Assembly (NCBI RefSeq): GCF_000006405.1
Contig: NW_003213656.1
Coordinates: 62,001-126,000, forward strand
DNA length: 64,000 nucleotides
Source: Perkinsus marinus ATCC 50983
Taxonomy: Eukaryota; Perkinsozoa; Perkinsida; Perkinsidae
Direction of reading: 5' to 3'
The translations under genes were made by a program, and so were the position numbers. Below the pieces are notes generated by a model. That model saw only the letters and a list, made by a program, of their open reading frames with translations, made no database searches and had not been told where the DNA came from. The stretch's first letter is position 1. Each line of letters opens with the position of its first letter. This document shows positions 57,101-64,000 of the stretch, one piece after another.

Positions 57101-59036
57101 GGAGGAACACCTCCCATTGGTGGTGGTGGAGGAGGAGGCGGTGGTTGTCCCCCAACAGGCGGTGGTGGTGGAGGAGGCTGCATTGCTCTGCCATAACCCT
57201 TACCGCCACTCCTATGCACAGGCTTGGTCTCCTTAGTCCACTGCAGGACATGATCGACCAACTTGGTGAACTCATCCCTGGCCTGTTGAAGGACCAACTC
57301 TTTCGGTTGAGGGGCGGGCCGGCCACTGTCGTAATAGACCATAATGTGAACCCTGGGGTCAGTGAAGACCGAACCAAAGTTCTTCATACTCCTAGCAGCA
57401 AGAGTGACCCTAGCCTTGCATAGGGAGGCAATCTGCTTCACGTTCATACCAGATGGACCCATCAGCCGACTGAAGATGTTGTCGTGGAGGTAGGCCCCCA
57501 TAGAGCCCTGCAGCATACGTTGACTGTCAGAAAAGGTAACCACCATGGGCTCGTCAGTGGATGAGGCACCAGTGATGACCTCAGAGGCATATTTCCCATC
57601 GATTGCCGCCTTACATGCTGATGCACCGTCGTGGGTCTCGAACAGGACATAAGCCTCGCCTCGAGAGTCCGTAGGATTGGCACCGCCATCCCGCACGATG
57701 AAGACTTCCATGATACTCCCATACTTCGACAGCGATACCCCGATCTCCTGCAAGGAACGAATAGCAACAGCTCGACCGAACCTAATCCTCAACTAACTAA
57801 CCTACATGATATCCTATGACGGAAAGATTCTTACGCACAGCGAAGATTTTTCCCTAAACTAGCACTTGAATATCTCATTCTCGAGACACACTGCCTAGGC
57901 GTTAAGCCGTTCACCGATTTGTACAACGCAAAAGCCTGTATAAAATCCTGCCATCAGTGTTCATTAAGTCTGCACTGATTTGGAAAGACAGAAAAAGTCG
58001 GCTCACATCGACTACTGAGCATGCGCTATGGTTTACGACAAAACGAATGACCGCTACATTGTCACTGACGGAGGTGGGCAGGTTCCGAATGAAAAGCTCA
58101 TCGTCCGATCGAACACCGACGGTAGTGTAGGGATCACCTTGATACCGGTTCTTCAAGTCCAACTCATCCACATAAATCTGATGAGAAACAGAGTCAAACA
58201 TGATATAGTAATGAAAATGTTCACCTTCTCGTAGGGCATATGATTATTGATCCTAGGGTGCTCCCCATAGGACGGTGGAGGGGGAGGTGGTGGGGGAGGG
58301 GCCGACATCGATACCGGTGGAGGCGGCGGTGGAGGCGTCATGCCTTGCGGATTCGAACCATGACTGCGACCAGGGCTCCTGGATCTCTCGCGCCGGACAG
58401 CTTCCTACAGAAATCACCACACTGCGACAGAAAAGAGGCAAGGGTAGGGCCCTTACAGCGATCGCTGACTTGATCATCTCCATTGCTCTATCGACCTTTG
58501 ACTTGGGCCCGTTCACATCGATACGTCGCATGTTCATAGCGTCCGGGGCCCTGTCGATCTGAACGTGGGCTCCACTCTCGTTCTGGATGCCACTGATTCT
58601 CTCGCCGTTCCTCCCTAAACAGACAAGCCAGCATGTAAGCCATCCTGTGTGAAAGGCAACCCTAAGGCATCAGAGGTCGTCTGAGGGACGGAGAGGCCCC
58701 TCTGGGACAGCATGGTATGTCCTTATGTGGTTGCCACACCATCGACATCCCCAGGGTTAACTCATTCTATCGTGCTCAAGCACCTCGTGCCAAGACCGTT
58801 ACTCATAACTCAAAACACGAGGGGCCATTCTCTAATAGATGATGCCCGGTGGTGGTAGTAGTAGTAGCGAATGTGGCAGTGATGGAAGGCAATAGCTCAC
58901 CAATGATCAATCCAGCATAGTCGTTCCTAATCAGTTGATGCTCGGACACCTCAGGTTCGGCAGGGGAGGAGGGCTCCTCAGGGGTCTTGGGGGCTTCTCC
59001 TGTAGCCTCTGCTGGCGGAGGAGTCGCTGCAGACAT
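54154..59036 (-). CDS. Giant KH-RRM-KH protein with poly-Pro linkers, duplicated C-terminal module and RS tail
   Basis: It starts at ATG 59036 (MSAATPPPAEATGEAP). KH1: RNDYAGLIIG, then after an intron GRNGERISGIQNESGAHVQI (GxxG loop GRNG). An RS/Pro linker follows (VRRERSRSPGRSHGSNPQGM and runs of Pro). The RRM has RNP2 DDELFIRNLP, then after an intron YGSIMEVFIVRDGG and RNP1-like GEAYV LFE. KH2: FSRLMGPSGMNVKQIASLCK (loop GPSG). A second poly-Pro tract (57090-57180) is followed by two related modules of about 250 residues, each opening PLRW and closing YLPY-EPLLL (56910-56150 and 55645-54905). A His/Arg/Ser tail is followed, over another intron, by RASVDTRRSSERSGGGGRPS RRRYGSPRR and TGA at 54154. 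Over 1300 residues. Likely a nuclear pre-mRNA factor; I know no family with this order. Confidence 0.8.
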
Positions 59037-59270
59037 GAACTCAAGAGTACTTGAACTTAGGAGACCAATGAGGAGGAACAAAGGGCGGAGCGAAGTGTTT
59101 CACGTTTCTGCACATTTCTTGCAACTGCCACAGCGGCGTTGAGTTATGGTCAAGGATTAGCAAATCTCTATCGATTACCCCTCTATTGACTGATCATGGG
59201 ACTTGATTGTGCAAATGGTCTGAATGAGTTCCCAATCAACACCTTGTAGTCAACTAAACAGCATTTCACG
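59037..59270. other. Probable divergent promoter region
   Basis: Between the start of the KH-RRM gene (minus) and the first plausible exon of the plus-strand gene. No feature recognised. Confidence 0.35.
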
Positions 59271-59284
59271 CGGGCCTCGGGGAC

Positions 59285-60115
59285 GATGGAAAGGCGCAGG
59301 GTTGTAGATTTCACGGTTCGGACGAACTGCTGTCATTTAATGCCTGGATCTGGAGGAAGAGGTTGACGCTCATAGTCTTGCCCTACCATCACGAGCAGTG
59401 CATGGCTTTAATTTGGCGTTCTATCATAGCAAACCGCCAGCGACTCCTCAGGTATTGGATTGTCATATCGGGCGTTCAGCTCTGCCTCGAACACTCAAGG
59501 CATTTTGAAGAAAAGAAATCTCACCAATCCCACAATCTCGTCATGTTTGCCAACGATCAGCCTCACCATCGTAAGAGGATATCGTCGATGTCACATCGAG
59601 TGCAATCCACTCGCTGGACTTAAGACAATCTGCTGACCCTTTACGAGGAAGCTGATCGGATGGGCATTTCAAACTAAGCGGTCATAACAAAATGCTCCTA
59701 CGGTAGGAATTTGAGTCCGGCGAATCAGTTCTCGTCGAGCGTGGAGTTCATTCCGAGGCTCCTTCAAACCACTGTGTTCGTCTTGGATGGCGATGCAGTA
59801 ATTCGTGTGAGATGTATGGAGCCTGAATGATTCTGGGTCCATCTAACGACGAACGCCGCTATCCTCACTAGTCCTATCATCAGAGGCATTCGACTTGCCG
59901 TCAAGCAGATCCGAACCGAATCAGTCAAGTTCGAATTGCCCGACATGCAACGACTGAGTCCCGCTCTGTCCCAAATCTTGAGACCGGTCCGGCCGGTTCG
60001 AAGATATCCGTGGAAGACAAAAATTCCACAAACGCGCGACTTCGGTGCGATCTATTGGGGAAGATATAATAGGCAACCATGGATTGAGTTGACGTATTTT
60101 CGCTCGATAATGTAA
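59285..60115 (+). CDS. Unrecognised spliced gene, model uncertain
   Basis: No family recognised. A segment near 59288 reads MERRRVVDFTVRTNCCHLMP GSGGRG. Another near 59740 reads SSVEFIPRLLQTTVFVLDGD AVIRV. The strongest evidence is a stop-free frame from about 59828 to TAA at 60113-60115, too long for chance at this composition and rich in charged and aromatic residues: IRGIRLAVKQIRTESVKFEL, QRLSPALSQILRPVRPVRRY, DFGAIYWGRYNRQPWIELTY. The basic, compact end recalls mitochondrial ribosomal or respiratory-complex subunits, but this is only an impression. Intron borders are not fixed. Confidence 0.4.
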
Positions 60116-60271
60116 CACCGAGGAGTAAATCGTGGCTATTCGTGCACTACGCTACTACGCAGTAACGCACTCCAACCTATACCGCACTTTCCACACAACA
60201 CGTTGAGTACGGAAATGTGATCAATAGGCCACAAGACACACACATTCAATGAAACACTCATCCTAGAATCC

Positions 60272-61240
60272 ATGACCCGGTCCAGGACAGATCAGCTGAG
60301 CCTATCACGCTCATCGCTACTACTACTGCTGCTGCTACTGCTCACTTCGGGTACCTGTCAGAATTACGACCCATCATCAGATCAGAAACAACGCCAGCCT
60401 CCGAGGGCACAATACCGCACCTTCTGCCGTGCCCTAGCTACTGCCACGCTGGCTTCGTCACCTGTCAACAAGGGCAGTGGTGTCCTATCGCTACCCCCGT
60501 GGGTCGTTTTCACAGAACCTGAGGAGTACGTATGTGACCCGAGGCCTTCTCGTACTGCTACAAGTACGTTTATAGGTAGTCACGTGATCAGGAAAATGAT
60601 TACCTCCAATCTTGTGCGCACTACTGTTCTCATCAGAGTTCTTAAGGGATGGAGCCAGGGGGTCAAAGCTGATAGACGCCTCGTTGGGCGAATCCAGAAC
60701 GCCAATCAACGAGCCATTGTCAATCGCCGCTCTTAAGGAAACCTGGAAACGATACAAAGGTCATTTGCATCAGGAGAGAGAAGTCATGGGAATCCGGTCC
60801 CTCGAAACGAGGATGAAAGCTCTCACAGCATACCGTTGGTTTGTACTCACCGACGGGGACTTCTGCTGAATTTCATCACACTCAGGGCCACCGAGCTGCA
60901 GCAAATCGTCTGAGCTGGCGCGGTGCTCGGGTCTCGGTTTCGGCGCTCTTGTGGGAGAGTCTTGCATCTCCAAAAGGTCCGTCGAGGCTGCGACCTGAAT
61001 AGAAATGCCGAGTGTTATCTCAATCGATCATGCGAATGGTACGATCTCACATCGTTGGCATCCATCCGTCCCGACGCCGCGGAGCTACCCGCACTGCTAC
61101 TGTGTTCACTCCCGCGGGACCGGTGTGTACTATCATCGACTGAACTGCCCGATGATCGCGAACGATCAGATAGCTTCACCGCACTATGGTGCGATGCCTG
61201 AGAACAAGACGAGCTTATTTTCTCTCAGGAAAGTACTATA
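60272..61240 (+). CDS. Probable secreted protein, spliced; model uncertain
   Basis: ATG 60272 opens MTRSRTDQLSLSRSSLLLLL LLLLTSGTCQNYD: a basic n-region, a long Leu core and a plausible signal-peptidase site after SGTCQ. After it, one frame reads TFCRALATATLASSPVNKGS and another PCPSYCHAGFVTCQQGQWCP, a Cys-rich stretch that would suit an extracellular domain. The correct splicing between them is not clear. Later frames near 60960-61235 (for example SHRWHPSVPTPRSYPHCYCV) may be the last exon. The Leu run is encoded by CTACTACTACTGCTG repeats, so repeat expansion could contribute to the hydrophobic core. Confidence 0.4.
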
Positions 61241-61656
61241 GTCAGCAGATGGTCTAACGCAGATATCCAAGGCAGTGTTATAACAACAGTAGTAAGTCAC
61301 TACTACTAACATCACGAGTGAAGATGGAATCATTTAGCCTGAACGGTCAGACAGGTGTCCCCAGAATTGTGCCATATCTCGGGATGATAACCAGACAACG
61401 TGTACTGGTACTTATCTCACACTTCGCCACACTAAATGGGAGTATCCTACCCGTGGACTGGAGCCATCGGAGTGGCTCGGGCTGCGCCCACCATCCCGCG
61501 TTCTATGTCTCCTATGTCGCCTCCGACGCCGTCGATGTTGATCTTCTTTTCCCTGATATGCAACACCCGATAATCTCTGCATCAGCCCGCATCCTATATA
61601 GTAACCGCCTTCAGTTAAACTTGCAATTCCCAGTGTATCGCCGCGATCAGAAATCC

Positions 61657-62508
61657 CTAATACGAGCTTCCCACCTTCCGCCTCTCCCGTATCCTCCTAT
61701 CCACTTCGTCCTTGATCCGCTTCTGCTCTTCCCGTTTCTCCATCACCCTCCGTTTCGTCTCCTTCAATTTCTCGATACGCCTGAGGTTAGCATAGGCGTG
61801 ATGCACTCCAGTAGCTCTCCCTTGTTACTTCGTAGTAGTTGGCATTCTCACTTCCACATGGGGCACGCCACCTTCGTCTTCATCCCCGTCATCTGATCAC
61901 GACATGCTTCCACCAAATGCCCAGCCTAGCCAATTAGACGGTTCGGATGCCCTACTTTAGTCTATAACGACGACGACACGACTCTAATCTCAACCATAGC
62001 TGGCCGACAAACTGGCTACAGTCCTTTTACATGGGAAACGACAATGCTTCCTTGCTGTACTTCAGCTCGCATGTTTCCCAGAATCGAATAGCGACCACCC
62101 ACCTCCTCGTGAAGCAGGCCTCAGACCAGCTCTACCCATACTATCATGTTGCCGTCCGATGAGGTAGTCAAGAGCTGCCTGAGTGTCATTATGGCAATGC
62201 CGTAGGGCCTTCCTGGCTGCTGCCTCCTCGAAGCCTACACAAAGACGTAACAACATTTAACAATGGCTATAGAAAGTAACAACACAACGGGTAACCCGTG
62301 AAAAAAGTCATCACCTTGGCTCATCAGGGAGCATAGGGACAGAGGGTCAACGGCAATAGCAGGTTCCGATGCCGGGGCCAAACCCTGATCAAGAACAGGT
62401 ACCTTAGAACTAAGTGGTGGTTGGAATTACATCTTTCTGCATCTTCTCCAGGAGACGATCGGAAAAGTTACTCAATGGTCCATGTCTGCCTCCACCTATA
62501 CCTAACAT
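61657..62508 (-). CDS. UBA-domain protein with basic coiled C-terminus
   Basis: It starts at ATG 62508 (MLGIGGGRHGPLSNFSDRLL), then EKMQKD, an intron, and VPVLDQGLAPASEPAIAVDP. Across a further intron comes GFEEAAARKALRHCHNDTQA ALDYLIG, the three-helix UBA core with the GF-loop and the ALDYLI helix 3, predicting ubiquitin binding. The last exons read DDGDEDEGGVPHVEVRMPTT and, over a 48-nt intron, KRIEKLKETKRRVMEKREEQ KRIKDEVDRR to TAG at 61657-61659. The join between the UBA exon and the acidic exon (61900-62100) is not resolved. UBA plus a basic helix is seen in UBXN1-like and NUB1-like proteins; no UBX domain is visible here. Confidence 0.6.
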
Positions 62509-62570
62509 CAACAGCCTCCTAAATGTCCTTCTCAGTAGAACAACGTCAACGAAGGTCACACTATCACGCT

Positions 62571-64000
62571 TTAGACGTCGAAGGTGGGACCTCTGAGTTC
62601 GTTCTCCGATGACGAATTCTCATCACTGTTTCTGTCGCTCTCTTCCAGATCTTCCTCCTATGGATAACAAGGCTCGCAGTTGCCATTAGAGCAAACTTCC
62701 TCAAGACCATCTACCTCCATCGAAAGCTGAATCTGCCTTTCTAAAAACTGGGGGGTCATTTCTACCATCGGCCGAAACTCCATCCTAAAACCACGACGCA
62801 TACCGAGAGAAGCAACAACGGGGAGATCCCCACTCACCGAGTGGGCAGCACGTTGGCTACAGCATGAGCAGAAGACGCGAAGAACTCATACTGTAGGTAT
62901 CTGACAAATACGTACAGCGCGTGACCAGGGGTGCAGCCAGTGAACAGAAGTGCGTTACTTCAGAGTCTGCAGGGTGCTGTCCAGTACGTCGCCTTTGTAT
63001 TCCTCGAGAGTATACAGCCATTCAAAAACCTATCAAGAGTATCCTGATATGATTTTCTGATACAAAAACTAACAAATTGGTCAGCAGTGTGCCGACCATA
63101 ATAGTACTTGTCTATCAATTTCCAAAAACTCTCGTTTCGACAGGTCCCGTGCAGCCTTGCAGTCGTCGTATTTCCTATCACCCGAACGCAGCCTCTTCGA
63201 CTTACACTCGTCGAGAGCTTTGTCTGCAGTGGTGAACTCTAGGAGCTTCCGTCTATACATGGCACTGGAAGATAGAGTATCACAGATCGCTACCTCCGGA
63301 GCTCCAGACTGTTCTTCAAAGATCTGTTGTTAATGAGATGGAGCCTTATTGGATTCATCACATTAAAATCGATGTCACGCTTGAACTTCGCCAAGCTAGA
63401 GTGCGGTGCGTCGGCTCTAAAATTCACAACAATGCCGCTTTCGACATTCGGGATTGTAATAGTACCGTCCAATGCCGTTCGCAGCTTCTCGCATTTTCAA
63501 AGTATCAGCGGCTATCAGCGGGTCCTCCTAGCAAAGAAGTTCAACTTGCTACAGCAGACGAGATCCAGTGAGATAGTAGATTTGAAATCCATTTGAACGT
63601 TTTACGGTATTACTACTACCATTTTTCCCATTCCGTTGACCATAGTCTCCGAGAGTTGCATTATCCCTGCACATAGGTTCTCACTAGAACGGATATAAAC
63701 GTCCACCGACCGGTAAATCTCCTGTGGACACAGCTCCATTATGAACACCCCCTAGCCGTCACTATCACGCTATCACCTGTAAGGTGTTGTCAAACTGCAA
63801 GAATTGCCGTACCGTCCCTTCGAACACTGGGTCTACGGATTCCCCAAACACATACTTCTCCTTGAGCAGATTTAACTCATTCTTCAATGACGCCAGCGAA
63901 TCCTCCATGAAAATGTATACGCTCAACTATGAAAAAGATTTTACTTTTCCATAAAGCCTCAGGTGGCTTTCACTATCGCCTCCCCCGCGACAAACTCAGA
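62571..64000 (-). CDS. BAR-domain-like protein (5' end beyond window)
   Basis: A helical membrane-curvature-type protein, partial. From the window edge: FMEDSLASLKNELNLLKEKY VFGESVDPVFEGTVRQFLQF, a 55-nt intron, EIYRSVDVYIRSSENLCAGI MQLSETMVNGMGKM, an intron, EDPLIAADTLKMREAANGI, VMNPIRLHLINNRSLKNSLE LRR, RKLLEFTTADKALDECKSKR, DDCKAARDLSKREFLEIDRQ, YTLEEYKGDVLDSTLQTLK. This order (a PI-like helix before R/K-rich LRRRKLL, then acidic helix pairs) resembles arfaptin/amphiphysin-type BAR domains. The C-terminus reads FRMEFRPMVEMTPQFLERQI QLSMEVDGLEE, a 39-nt intron, and the acidic EEDLEESDRNSDENSSSENE LRGPTFDV with TAA at 62571-62573. It ends 62 bp from the next gene's start. Confidence 0.55.

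Noticed and set aside
57090-58340. GGT/CCA-rich tracts considered as non-coding minisatellites
   Set aside because: They fall in frame inside the KH-RRM gene as poly-Pro linkers.
61318-61896. Plus-strand open frame of 192 codons
   Set aside because: It is the shadow of the UBA gene's acidic and basic coiled exons on the minus strand, which have a proper 48-nt intron and stop.
1-64000. Search for retroelements, Polinton-like or virus-derived genes and LTRs
   Set aside because: No reverse transcriptase, integrase, capsid or envelope-like frame and no long direct terminal repeats were seen.

Overview
The window is nuclear DNA of a protist. Genes are intron-rich and closely packed. All three stop codons end recognisable genes, so the standard code is in use. 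GC content looks near 50%. Introns are GT-AG and very short: the ones I could measure cluster tightly around 48 nt. A centriole protein (POC5) implies a flagellated lineage. The gene mix (PDP-like PP2C phosphatases, SLC35G-like transporters, bacterial-type NhaA and DNA ligase, many RNA-binding proteins) would suit an alveolate such as Perkinsus, but that name is inference; I see no spliced-leader or organelle sequence that proves it. Exon joins were made by eye, so gene spans are firmer than exact exon borders.

Layout. 0.1-2.2 kb (+): the tail of one gene, then a MINDY-type deubiquitinase. 3.5-4.8 kb (-): proteasome alpha-2. 5.1-13.4 kb (+): an unrecognised spliced gene, an AT microsatellite, then three RNA-binding genes in a row (Mei2-like, a four-RRM protein with an RS tail, and a further RRM gene). 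14.3-15.5 kb: a tandem array of five identical tRNA-Leu(UAA) genes plus one shrunken copy. 16.1-38.8 kb (-): a head-to-tail run of fourteen called genes, namely POC5, PDCD2/TSR4, cytochrome b561, MDP-1, two unknowns, a ZIP zinc transporter, two tandem EamA/SLC35G-like transporters, NhaA (with a decayed fragment beside it), a cyclin, two tandem PP2C phosphatases and an ATP-dependent DNA ligase. 38.8-50.8 kb (+): an unknown, ferroportin, a small unknown and a large URB1/NPA1 ribosome-biogenesis protein. 51.7-59.0 kb (-): a helical-repeat/NYN (Regnase-type) RNase fusion and a very large KH-RRM-KH protein with a duplicated C-terminal module and an RS tail. 59.2-61.2 kb (+): two poorly resolved genes, one with a signal peptide. 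61.6-64 kb (-): a UBA-domain protein and a BAR-domain protein cut by the window end.

Functionally the genes are mostly housekeeping, with a clear excess of RNA biology: five RNA-binding or RNA-cutting proteins, two ribosome-biogenesis factors (PDCD2/TSR4, URB1) and a transcription- or splicing-type cyclin. Metal and ion handling is the second theme (ZIP, ferroportin, cytochrome b561, NhaA). I saw no retroelement, virus-like element, CRISPR array, rRNA or intact DNA transposon.

The most interesting signals are the undescribed-looking KH-RRM-KH/duplicated-module/RS protein; the tRNA-Leu array with no Pol III T-run terminator anywhere inside it; the four RRMs that each carry a phase-0 intron at exactly the same spot; and the near-constant intron length.
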